Assembly (NCBI GenBank): GCA_020445165.1
Contig: JAGRHE010000070.1
Location: 1 to 12,996 of the forward strand
Direction of reading: 5' to 3'
DNA from: Gammaproteobacteria bacterium
GTDB lineage: Bacteria; Pseudomonadota; Gammaproteobacteria; Chromatiales; Sedimenticolaceae
Length of the DNA stretch: 12,996 bases
Of the stretch, positions 1 through 6,216 are shown piece by piece (the stretch's first letter is position 1; every line of letters begins with the position of its first letter). The translations under genes and the position numbers were made by a program. The notes below the pieces were generated by a model, which worked only from the letters and a program-made list of their open reading frames with translations, was not told where the DNA came from and ran no database searches.

Positions 1-259
1 CGTCGAACTTTGGGTCAACGAACACGACAGTGGTGACTGGATAGACGCCCGCACCGCACATTTCGTGACCGGCAGGCAGACGCCGATGCAGTATGGCCTT
101 GGCGCTCAACGACAGGCTGGACCCGACACACTCGACTTCGCCCAGGCCCGCGAACACATCTACGCAGTCGAACGTACATTCAACATCCACGGCGGCAATC
201 TGGACCACCCGAACGCCGCGCCGCTGGCGCCCATTGGCGAACAGCGTGAGGAACGATAG
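1..259 (+). CDS. nosL: NosL C-terminal fragment (5' end outside window)
   Basis: This is the last 85 residues of an open frame that enters from the left edge (frame starts at base 2) and ends at TAG 257-259. The visible part contains WVNEHDSGDWIDARTAHFVT followed by TPMQYGLGA, which resemble the end of the conserved NosL domain, where a 'WIDA...A.YV.G' stretch is followed by a 'TPMGYG' type segment. NosL is a periplasmic copper-binding accessory lipoprotein for nitrous oxide reductase maturation. The N-terminal lipobox and copper-binding residues lie outside the window. The stop is 8 bp before the nosY start, which suggests one operon. Identification is by remembered family motifs, supported by the adjacent NosY-like permease. 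Confidence 0.72.
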   Translation, partial: VELWVNEHDSGDWIDARTAHFVTGRQTPMQYGLGAQRQAGPDTLDFAQAREHIYAVERTFNIHGGNLDHPNAAPLAPIGEQREER

Positions 260-267
260 GCCTACCC

Positions 268-1098
268 ATGATGCAACACCTGTGGCTGACCGCCTGGACC
301 GACATCCTGGAATCACTGCGTGCGAAGTGGTTCGCTGTTTATGCGCTGGTGTTCGGCAGCCTGGTCGTGCTGCTCTTCGTGCTCGGCCTGACCGAATCGC
401 GGGTAATGGGTTTCACCGGCCTGTCGCGCCTGATGCTGACCTACATACAGCTGAGCATGGCAATCCTGCCGATCTTCGTGCTGATCACCACGGTGCGCTC
501 GCTGGCCGGCGACCGTGAGGCCGGCGTGTTCGAGTACCTGCTGGCGCTACCGGTTCCACTTAGCGCCTGGTACTGGGGCAAGCTGGCCGGGCGCTTTCTG
601 ATGGTGTTCACGCCGGTGCTGCTGGCAATGACCGGCGCCCTGGTCTGGGGCGGAATGCAGGGCGCCGAGATCCCCTGGAAACTGTTCGCCTACTACACCG
701 GACTGTTGATTGCGCTGTCGTGGTGTTTTCTCGGTATCGGTATCCTGATCTCGTCGATCGCGCGCTCGGTCGATGTTGCCCAGGGCGCGGCCTTCGTCGT
801 CTGGCTGACCTTGCTGCTGTTCATCGACCTGATCCTGCTCGGCGTTATGATCCAGCAGCAGATTCCGGCAGAGACAGCGGTCGCCATCGCCCTGGCCAAC
901 CCGATGCAGGTATTCCGTACCGGCACCATGCTGCTGTTCGATCCACAACTGGTCATGCTGGGGCCAGCGGCCTACGTCATCCTGGATCACTTCGGCACCA
1001 TGGGTTTCATGCTGTTCGCGCTGGCCTACCCGATATTGCTCGGCACGCTGGCGGCCTGGATCGGCTACCTGCTGTTTCGTCGGGGCGACCTGATTTGA
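268..1098 (+). CDS. nosY: NosY-like ABC-2 type permease for N2O reductase maturation
   Basis: A 276-residue integral membrane protein with about six hydrophobic segments (near residues 22-42, 56-76, 109-129, 140-163, 172-196 and 243-270). It contains RSLAGDREAGVFEYLLALPV (77-96), the short amphipathic ABC-2 permease stretch before TM3, and ANPMQVFRTG (210-219), a region conserved in NosY. NosY pairs with the ATPase NosF and periplasmic NosD to supply sulfur for the CuZ site of NosZ. The start is ATG 268; a second ATG follows at once. A purine-rich TGAGGAACGATAGG lies upstream, overlapping the end of nosL. No nosF lies between nosL and nosY, so the ATPase must be further upstream or elsewhere. 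The length matches NosY (about 275). Confidence 0.85.
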   Translation: MMQHLWLTAWTDILESLRAKWFAVYALVFGSLVVLLFVLGLTESRVMGFTGLSRLMLTYIQLSMAILPIFVLITTVRSLAGDREAGVFEYLLALPVPLSAWYWGKLAGRFLMVFTPVLLAMTGALVWGGMQGAEIPWKLFAYYTGLLIALSWCFLGIGILISSIARSVDVAQGAAFVVWLTLLLFIDLILLGVMIQQQIPAETAVAIALANPMQVFRTGTMLLFDPQLVMLGPAAYVILDHFGTMGFMLFALAYPILLGTLAAWIGYLLFRRGDLI

Positions 1099-1598
1099 TT
1101 GCGCGGCCGACCACTGCGCAAACACCGGTTTCGCATCAACCGTTGCGCGGTGGCATCGTGCTGGTCTCACTGCTCGGCGTTGCAGCCTACCTGCTGGCCA
1201 GTGCCTGGCCCACCCTGTTCCCGCCCGAGACGTTCAATGCTGCCGCCGTACCGGGGTGTGATCTCAACGTCGAACCATGCGTGGCGTACTTCGACAACGG
1301 TCGTTCGGTCCGGCTGGCACTCTCCCCCAGACCACTGGCCGCATCCCGCCCGCTGGACTTGCAGGTACTACCGGCCGGCATGGCACCGACCGGCGCGGTT
1401 GCCGGGTTCAGCGGTGTCGACATGAACATGGGGCGATTGGAGATACCCTTGCAGAGCATCGATGGCGCGACCTTCGCCGTGCAGACAATGCTGCCGGCCT
1501 GCATTCGCAGCCAGATGACCTGGCGCGTGGTGATCGCGTTGGACGATCCTCAGGCACTTTACCGGGCGACGTTCGAGTTCGACGTCAATCGGCGCTGA
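1095..1598 (+). CDS. Membrane-anchored Cys/Met protein of unknown function, nos-linked
   Basis: A 167-residue protein. The best start is TTG 1095, which overlaps the nosY stop as TTGA and suggests translational coupling; a later GTG at 1164 would remove the cytoplasmic head. One hydrophobic segment (about residues 19-37) is followed by a periplasmic domain with C55 and C62 (PGCDLNVEPC), the motif FSGVDMNMG (105-113) and LPAC (133-136). From memory, similar short proteins occur beside SCO1/SenC or nos genes in other proteobacteria, with the same Cys pair, the DMNMG motif and a late Cys. The Cys and Met residues in an exported domain beside NosL/NosY make copper or redox handling plausible, but this is inference and no biochemical function is assigned. 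Confidence 0.7.
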   Translation: MIARPTTAQTPVSHQPLRGGIVLVSLLGVAAYLLASAWPTLFPPETFNAAAVPGCDLNVEPCVAYFDNGRSVRLALSPRPLAASRPLDLQVLPAGMAPTGAVAGFSGVDMNMGRLEIPLQSIDGATFAVQTMLPACIRSQMTWRVVIALDDPQALYRATFEFDVNRR

Positions 1599-1601
1599 AC
1601 G

Positions 1602-2474
1602 ATGCAACTGGAAAGCTTCAGGCAGCGTATCCGACACGTCGCCGCGCCGGCCACCTTGATGCTCGCGGCTATGATTCCCGGCGTCGATTCGCAGGCCCAG
1701 GCAGCCGTGTTCCCGTTCGGCAGCAAGATCGAATGGCAGGCGCCTACCGGCCGCGAACACCCATTGTCCGGTCAGATCTGGCAGGTCGAAACGCAGGGCT
1801 TCGTCAGCGAGCGTGAACTGCTCGATCGCCTGGCAGGACAGGCCAAGCCGGATCTCCAATCGCTAACCGAGCGCTTCGGCCATACTCGGCGGCATCGCGC
1901 GATCTGGGAAAAATACCGGCCGCTGATCGATTTTACCGCCGATGCCGGCCTACCACTGGTCGCCATGGACATCTCGTCACGCGAGGCGTCGGCCGTGAAA
2001 CGGGAAGGCATCGCGGCACTTCCCGCCGACCTCGTGGACAGATTCGGACTCGACCGGCCGCTGCCACCGGCAGCACAGCTACGACTCGAACAGGAACTGG
2101 TACAGGCACACTGCGGCATGCTGTTCTCCCGCAACCTCGGTGCACTGCCCCTCACCCAGCGGGTGCGCGACGCGGTCATAGCCACGCGACTCGATGCGGC
2201 CGATACCGGCTACGGGATGTTACTGCTGGCAGGCTATGGTCACGCCCGCGCAGATCGCGGGGTACCCTAACTGCTTGACGAATACCGCCAGCGCGGCGAG
2301 CTGGTCAGCGTGCTGTTCGCATCGGTCAGGGAGGATCTGACGCAACCTCCCGAATATCGCCAGTGGTTCGGGACCGAGCGACTGCCGTTTGATTACGTGT
2401 GGTTTACACCGCGGGTCGACGACGAGGCCCCCTGCGAACGACTGCGGCGCATCTACGGCAAGGACCGGCAGTGA
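1602..2474 (+). pseudogene. Degenerate ChaN-like (DUF399) protein with nonsense codon and likely internal deletion
   Basis: The frame opens at ATG 1602, 3 bp after the preceding gene, with an N-terminal hydrophobic export segment (about residues 11-34). The body matches the ChaN/DUF399 family: HPLSGQIW, YRPLIDFTADAGLPLVAMD, HCGMLFSRNL, LLLAGYGHARADRGVP, and near the end PFDYVWFTPRVDDEAPCERL. A TAA at 2268-2270 interrupts the frame directly after RGVP; the same frame stays open afterwards to TGA 2472-2474 and encodes the expected C-terminus. A TAC or TAT codon would fit there. The family's GExHxNxxHH segment, normally after 'ALxxA', is absent: the sequence jumps from LLDRLAGQ to DLQSLTERFG, as if about 50 residues were lost. 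Known ChaN is a heme-binding, iron-regulated lipoprotein; no lipobox Cys is seen here. An assembly error remains possible for the stop. Confidence 0.72.
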
Positions 2475-2479
2475 CAGCT

Positions 2480-3100
2480 TCATTCCCGGCCGCGGCAAAG
2501 CACGCAGTAGCGAAAATGCTGCGCCCTGCCCGTCGGCGTACGGTGCGTTTCCGTTTCGCTGTGTATCAGCGTGCATGCAGCGCCGAACTGCGCCGCCAAT
2601 AATGTGGCATCGTAGCGCGCTACCGGCAGGCCACTGCACTGTTCCGGCCCGTCTTCGGCGAAGGTTGCAATTATCAGGTGCCCGCTGGGGCGCACCGCGT
2701 TCAGCGCGCAGTCCACGTAGGCACGGCGTGCCGCCTCGTCGACCATGAAATGGAACACCGCACGATCGTGCCAGAGATCGAATCCGGCCCGGGCCAGGTC
2801 AGCACTTCCTATGTCCTTCTCGAGCCAGTCGACCAGGTCTGCCCGTTCGCCAAGCCGGGCACGTGCCACGGCCAGGGCAGCATGCGAGATATCGAGAACC
2901 GAGAGACGACAGTAGTCTCGCTGCAGCAGTTCAGCGCTCAGCACCGAGGCACCACCGCCGATGTCTATGATGGCGCTGGTCTTCGCCGGCGCGAAACGCT
3001 CGATTAGCTTCAACGATCGATGCGCACTGTCCTGGTACCAGCTCAGCGAGCGATGCTCCTGCTCCGCATAGAGTCCTTCCCAGTGATTCTTGTCGGACAT
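2480..3100 (-). CDS. Class I SAM-dependent methyltransferase
   Basis: A 206-residue cytosolic protein starting at ATG 3100 (MSDKNHWEGLY); an upstream in-frame ATG at 3127 would add nine residues. The Rossmann motif I is IIDIGGGASVL (44-54). The acidic residue that would bind the SAM ribose is D70 in SVLDIS. A post-I region DLWHDRAVFHFMVDE (108-122) and a later GHLIIATFAEDGPEQCSGLP (140-159) are typical of a common proteobacterial methyltransferase subfamily. The substrate cannot be read from the sequence. The gene converges on the broken chaN gene with only 5 bp between stops, and its 5' end faces mogA across about 206 bp. Nothing ties it directly to denitrification apart from position. Confidence 0.82.
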   Translation of the reverse strand: MSDKNHWEGLYAEQEHRSLSWYQDSAHRSLKLIERFAPAKTSAIIDIGGGASVLSAELLQRDYCRLSVLDISHAALAVARARLGERADLVDWLEKDIGSADLARAGFDLWHDRAVFHFMVDEAARRAYVDCALNAVRPSGHLIIATFAEDGPEQCSGLPVARYDATLLAAQFGAACTLIHSETETHRTPTGRAQHFRYCVLCRGRE

Positions 3101-3306
3101 GCGCGTCAAGCTCCGCCGGTGGACCATTCATGCACGCTACAGCGCGCCGGGTGCGACCAGTCATTTTCGACCAGGTGCGGGTCAAGCATAGCGCGCGTTC
3201 GTCAGCGCTGCAGAACGATGGACCCGGCACCGCGTGTCTGCGGCGACGTGTCGGGCCAGCAAGCAACCCCGTATCATGTGGCCTTAGCATTCCCGAGGTA
3301 ACACAC
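3101..3306. promoter_or_regulatory. Divergent intergenic region between methyltransferase and mogA
   Basis: This 206-bp gap must hold the promoters of both flanking genes. On the + strand, TATCAT at 3272-3277 is a possible -10 element (5 of 6 matches), but no good -35 is spaced correctly. A GAGGT at about 3295-3299 lies at the right distance to serve as the ribosome binding site of the ATG at 3307 and supports that start. I found no FNR-type box here. Confidence 0.35.
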
Positions 3307-3840
3307 ATGAGCAGCCCAATCCGTATTGGCGTCGTAACCGTTTCCGATCGCGCGAGCCGTGGTGAATATGAAGACCTCGGCGGCCCGGCAATCCGCGCCT
3401 GGATGAACAAGGCGCTGCACTGCGACTGGCAGGCCATGCCTCGCCTGGTCGCGGACGAACAGGAACAGTTAGCGGCCATCCTGCGCGAGCTTTGCGACGT
3501 GGAAAATTGCTGCCTGGTCGTCACCACCGGCGGCACCGGACCGGCAAAGCGCGACATCACCCCGGAGGCGACCGTTGCGGTGTGCGACAAGATCCTGGAC
3601 GGCTTCGGCGAACTGATGCGCCAGGTCTCGCTCAGGTTCGTTCCGACGGCAATCCTCTCGCGCCAGATCGCCGGCATCCGTGGCTCGACACTGATCATCA
3701 ACCTGCCGGGGAAACCCAGCGCAATCGCAGACTGCCTCGACGCGGTATTCCCGGCGGTGCCCTATTGTATCGACCTGATCGGCGGCCCCTACCTGGTTAC
3801 CGATGAAAACGTGGTCAAGGCATTCAGGCCCAAGGGTTGA
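3307..3840 (+). CDS. mogA: Molybdopterin adenylyltransferase MogA
   Basis: A 177-residue cytosolic enzyme that adenylates molybdopterin before molybdate insertion. It follows Escherichia coli MogA closely from memory: IRIGVVTVSDRASRGEYEDL near the N-terminus, the nucleotide/MPT-binding signature VVTTGGTGPAKRDITPEAT, then GFGELMRQVSLRFVPTAILS and INLPGKPSAI, ending SVPYC-like (AVPYCIDLIGGPYLVT). It is slightly shorter than the E. coli protein, lacking a short insertion before AVPYC and the last residues. The start is ATG 3307, preceded by GAGGT; an open frame runs further upstream to 3130, but that extension does not look like MogA. Mo cofactor is needed by nitrate reductase, which fits a denitrification region. 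It is transcribed towards the CCxAxEW gene. Confidence 0.93.
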   Translation: MSSPIRIGVVTVSDRASRGEYEDLGGPAIRAWMNKALHCDWQAMPRLVADEQEQLAAILRELCDVENCCLVVTTGGTGPAKRDITPEATVAVCDKILDGFGELMRQVSLRFVPTAILSRQIAGIRGSTLIINLPGKPSAIADCLDAVFPAVPYCIDLIGGPYLVTDENVVKAFRPKG

Positions 3841-3874
3841 CCGCCTGGACCGCTGTGCCGGTCTGTCGTTTCCG

Positions 3875-3906
3875 CTTGCTGGGTCGACAGCTGCCGACCC
3901 AGCAAG
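3875..3906. terminator. Perfect 12-bp inverted repeat between convergent genes
   Basis: CTTGCTGGGTCG (3875-3886) and CGACCCAGCAAG (3895-3906) are exact reverse complements around an 8-nt loop. The element sits 34 bp after the mogA stop and 9 bp after the stop of the opposing exported-peptide gene, where a shared bidirectional terminator would be expected. Neither strand has a T-run after the stem, so it is not a canonical intrinsic terminator. It could equally be a Rho-assisted terminator, an mRNA-stabilising hairpin or a protein-binding site. Confidence 0.5.
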
Positions 3907-3915
3907 TGCTGCATG

Positions 3916-4200
3916 TCACGACGGGTTCCACTCCCTGGCAATACAGCAGGTCTCACCGTCTGCCTGTACAGCGGATTCTGCACGTTCCTGCAGCGGCACC
4001 GCTTCGTTGGCGGACCACTCGGATGCGATGCAGCAGTAGCTGGCACTGGACTGCGCCGATACGCCGGTCGCAGGGGCGAACCACTCTGCCGCCAGACAAC
4101 AGGCGTCCGTCGTATCGATTTGTGCGGCGTTACTGACCGCGCCGATAGCCGCCAACAGCAGGCCGGCCGTGATCAGGACGATTGAATTGCGTGGTTTCAT
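3916..4200 (-). CDS. Small exported protein with three CCxAxEW repeats, family not recognised
   Basis: A 94-residue protein with a Sec signal peptide (positive MKPRNS head, hydrophobic 7-22, likely cleavage near A25-A26 before Q27). The mature part of about 68 residues holds three copies of a seven-residue motif: CCLAAEW (34-40), CCIASEW (56-62) and CCIAREW (85-91), separated by 15 and 22 variable, mostly small or acidic residues. These six are its only Cys residues. The three copies use different synonymous codons (TGTTGT, TGCTGC, TGCTGT for the Cys pair), which argues that the motif is kept by selection on protein and is not a recent DNA duplication. The start ATG 4200 has GGAAGAGG about 8 bp upstream. 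An FNR/DNR-type box lies 64 bp upstream. I do not recognise the family; periplasmic metal binding or disulfide chemistry is inference. Confidence 0.8.
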   Translation of the reverse strand: MKPRNSIVLITAGLLLAAIGAVSNAAQIDTTDACCLAAEWFAPATGVSAQSSASYCCIASEWSANEAVPLQERAESAVQADGETCCIAREWNPS

Positions 4201-4236
4201 GACTGCTTACCTCTTCCACTAACGGTGTTTGAGATA

Positions 4237-4277
4237 AGCATATAAGCAAATACTAATTATTACTTGATCAAGGTCAA
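4237..4277 (-). promoter_or_regulatory. FNR/DNR-type promoter of the CCxAxEW gene
   Basis: Read on the - strand, 4277-4264 is TTGACCTTGATCAA, which matches the FNR/DNR/ANR consensus TTGAT-N4-ATCAA at 9 of 10 defined bases. A TATGCT at 4242-4237 is a fair -10 element (4 of 6). Its spacing puts the box centre at about -40.5 to -41.5, as in class II activation by FNR-family regulators. An AT-rich stretch, unusual for this window, lies between them. The box is downstream of the stop of the SCO fusion (4300), so the small gene probably has its own anaerobic or nitric-oxide-responsive promoter. Confidence 0.68.
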
Positions 4278-4299
4278 GAGAGCCCTTTCGCCATGCCTC

Positions 4300-5784
4300 T
4301 CATTCCTGAAGGTAATCACTCAGCCGCGCGGCGACATCGGCAGCCGGCAGGCCATGCGCGAACTTGGTCAGGAATTCACCATGCCGGCCGAGCAGGAACA
4401 GGCTCGCGCTGTGGTCCATGGAATAGCGTGCAGGATCGCCGCTGTTGGATTCCACCCTCTCGTAGCGCGCACGGAAAAGTTCGGCGGTGCGCCGGGTAAC
4501 CTGGGGGCTCGCCGAAAGCCCCAGCATGCGCGGGTGAAAGTACTTCACGTATTCACCCAACAGTTCGGGGGTATCGCGTTGCGGATCGACGGTGATGAAG
4601 ATCGGCTGGACCTGCTCCGCCTGGTCGCCGAGCAGGGTCAGCGCCCGGGCCATCACGGCCAGCGACGTCGGACAGACGTCAGGGCAGAAGGTGTAGCCGA
4701 AATAGATCAGCTGCAACCGACCCGGGAAGTCCTCATGCGATACCAACCGTCCGTATTGGTCCTGCATGGCGAAACGCGGCGCGAAACGAGCGGATTCCTG
4801 CGCCGTCTGCTGATCCTGGCCGGGTCGGTCGGCGGTCGACTTGAGCCGCTTCACGCAATGGGAGATGGTGGCAAAATTGCTGCGCATCAAATCCACGTAG
4901 AGATCTTCGCCGGCGTCCAGCCCGCTGCCCAGTGAATCCAGTTCGACCACGTTCACCTCGCCGGCGCTGGTGAGCAGATCGAGGTGTGGCTCGTCGATGC
5001 CCTTTTCCGTGAACAGGCAGGCCATGCCCGCCGCCGCCAGCGCCCCACGCAGTTCGAGCAGGCGCGCCGCGTCGTCGATCTCACCGCCACTCACTTCGAC
5101 CGCCGCACCGGCCAGGTGCATCGCGTAGGCCTGGGCAAAATAGCGGTGGGTATCGTGATAGAAGAACACCGGCACGCCACTGACATCGCGATAGCCGAAC
5201 TCCAGGCTGCGATCGAGCGTGGCCAATGCCTCGGCCAGGCGCCGTCGGTTGCGCTCATACAGCGCTGCATGCTCCGGGTCGATATCCGCCAGATGGCGCT
5301 TCAACTCATCGAGCAGGATCATCATATTGCGCGTATCGAGCCAGTAGAAGGGATCGCGCCGGCTATCGTCGACACGTGACGGCAACACCTTCATCTGTGC
5401 GCTGGCGAGCACCTCGACGGCGCGTTCAGCGCGGTCGGAAGCGGCGATCGCGTCCGCCAGCCCGGGTTCAAGTTCAGCTCCGGACCAGACCACCAGGTCG
5501 GCGGTGCGCAAGGCCTGCTGCGCTGCGTCATCCGGAGCATACCGCCAGGGCACGCTGTCGCTGCCAATCAGGAGTCGTGGCTCGGCCACGCCGCGCATCA
5601 ACCCCGCGAGCAGCGCATGCAGCGGCTTGATGCTGACCACGACATCCGGCACCTTCTGCTGCGTCGCAGCCGGGATGCCGCCAGCAAGCAGCATGCATGC
5701 GCCGAACAGCAGCAGTGATAAGCGGTGAAGCAGGCGGCGCGCCATCGGCTCATCCCGGCAGGTCATGCCACCGGCCGTGCTCAT
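4300..5784 (-). CDS. Fusion of a degenerate ZnuA-like metal-binding domain and a SCO1/SenC copper chaperone
   Basis: A 494-residue exported protein. ATG 5784 overlaps the upstream stop as ATGA; ATG 5745 (residue 14) would give a cleaner signal peptide (MARRLLHRLSLLLFGACMLL). Residues about 46-312 follow the ZnuA/PsaA cluster A-I binding proteins: VVVSIKPLHALLAGLMRGV, ADLVVWSGAELEPGL, a WLD helix start, FFYHDTHRYF, LFTEKGID and VVELDSLGSGLDAG. Two usual zinc-binding His are missing: SVPWRYA (77-83) replaces a 'SPHxY' motif, and DPFYWLD (144-150) replaces 'DPHLWLD'. H210 and D283 remain, and the His-rich loop is absent. Residues about 333-494 are a complete SCO domain with FCPDVC (C367, C371) and the copper-ligand H458 in SMDHSASLFLL. 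SCO proteins deliver copper to cytochrome oxidase CuA and some act with NosZ. Role inferred: periplasmic copper delivery. Confidence 0.85.
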   Translation of the reverse strand: MSTAGGMTCRDEPMARRLLHRLSLLLFGACMLLAGGIPAATQQKVPDVVVSIKPLHALLAGLMRGVAEPRLLIGSDSVPWRYAPDDAAQQALRTADLVVWSGAELEPGLADAIAASDRAERAVEVLASAQMKVLPSRVDDSRRDPFYWLDTRNMMILLDELKRHLADIDPEHAALYERNRRRLAEALATLDRSLEFGYRDVSGVPVFFYHDTHRYFAQAYAMHLAGAAVEVSGGEIDDAARLLELRGALAAAGMACLFTEKGIDEPHLDLLTSAGEVNVVELDSLGSGLDAGEDLYVDLMRSNFATISHCVKRLKSTADRPGQDQQTAQESARFAPRFAMQDQYGRLVSHEDFPGRLQLIYFGYTFCPDVCPTSLAVMARALTLLGDQAEQVQPIFITVDPQRDTPELLGEYVKYFHPRMLGLSASPQVTRRTAELFRARYERVESNSGDPARYSMDHSASLFLLGRHGEFLTKFAHGLPAADVAARLSDYLQE

Positions 5785-6113
5785 CGGATGACGAAGATCT
5801 GCGCCATGTGTTCGATCCGGCGTCCCACTTCCTGTTCAAACTCAGCGCGTACCGGGCAGCTGTCGTTTCGCCTCGCGAACGCCAGGAATGCCGTGTTGGT
5901 CGCCTCGTCGAAGGCCAGCCCGTAACTGCGCTCCTTGGGTGCATAGGCGACCACCGCGCCCTTCATCCGGCGCACCTGGTCGAGAAACCTGCACTGCAGT
6001 GCAACGCCATTCAGCTCACCAAGGGCGCCGACCGCCTGGTAGCGCGACTCATCGTCCGACCAGGCGACCGTGGACAGAATCAGCATGCCGATCAGTGTGA
6101 CAATCGACTTCAT
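5781..6113 (-). CDS. Exported 110-residue protein of unknown function, coupled to the ZnuA-SCO fusion
   Basis: The start is ATG 6113, with GGGAAG about 8 bp upstream; an in-frame ATG at 6131 would add six residues but leave no ribosome binding site. A signal peptide (MKSIVTLIGMLILSTVAWS, cleavage near residue 19) is followed by a mature domain of about 90 residues with two Cys, C41 in GVALQCRFLD and C86 in NDSCP, and a conserved-looking core (APKERSYGLAFDEATNTAFL). The two Cys could form a periplasmic disulfide. The stop overlaps the start of the ZnuA-SCO gene as ATGA, so the two are very likely made together. An FNR-type box lies about 73 bp before the start. I do not recognise a named family. 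Confidence 0.75.
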   Translation of the reverse strand: MKSIVTLIGMLILSTVAWSDDESRYQAVGALGELNGVALQCRFLDQVRRMKGAVVAYAPKERSYGLAFDEATNTAFLAFARRNDSCPVRAEFEQEVGRRIEHMAQIFVIR

Positions 6114-6151
6114 GAGCAAGGCTTCCCGCATGCGAAGTTGAACACCGTATC

Positions 6152-6193
6152 ATTCTAGCGACCGGGCGCGCCCGTTCACTTGGCCAAGATCAA
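6152..6193 (-). promoter_or_regulatory. FNR/DNR-type promoter of the 110-aa/ZnuA-SCO operon
   Basis: On the - strand, 6193-6180 reads TTGATCTTGGCCAA: one perfect TTGAT half-site, then N4 and GCCAA (8 of 10 defined bases in total). TAGAAT at 6157-6152 matches the sigma-70 -10 consensus at 5 of 6. If transcription starts 7 bp after that hexamer (about 6145), the box centre is at -41.5, the standard class II position for FNR-family activators. It lies in the 103-bp gap after the pentapeptide gene. Confidence 0.58.
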
Positions 6194-6216
6194 GCCGGCC
6201 GGGTAAAGGTATCTGC

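Noticed and set aside
3130..3306. N-terminal extension of the MogA frame
   Set aside because: Arg/Ser-rich and unlike MogA; the ATG at 3307 has a ribosome binding site and starts exactly where MogA homology starts.
4237..4263. The AT-rich stretch as a sign of recent DNA insertion
   Set aside because: It is short and confined to a promoter with a matching regulator box, which explains the composition.
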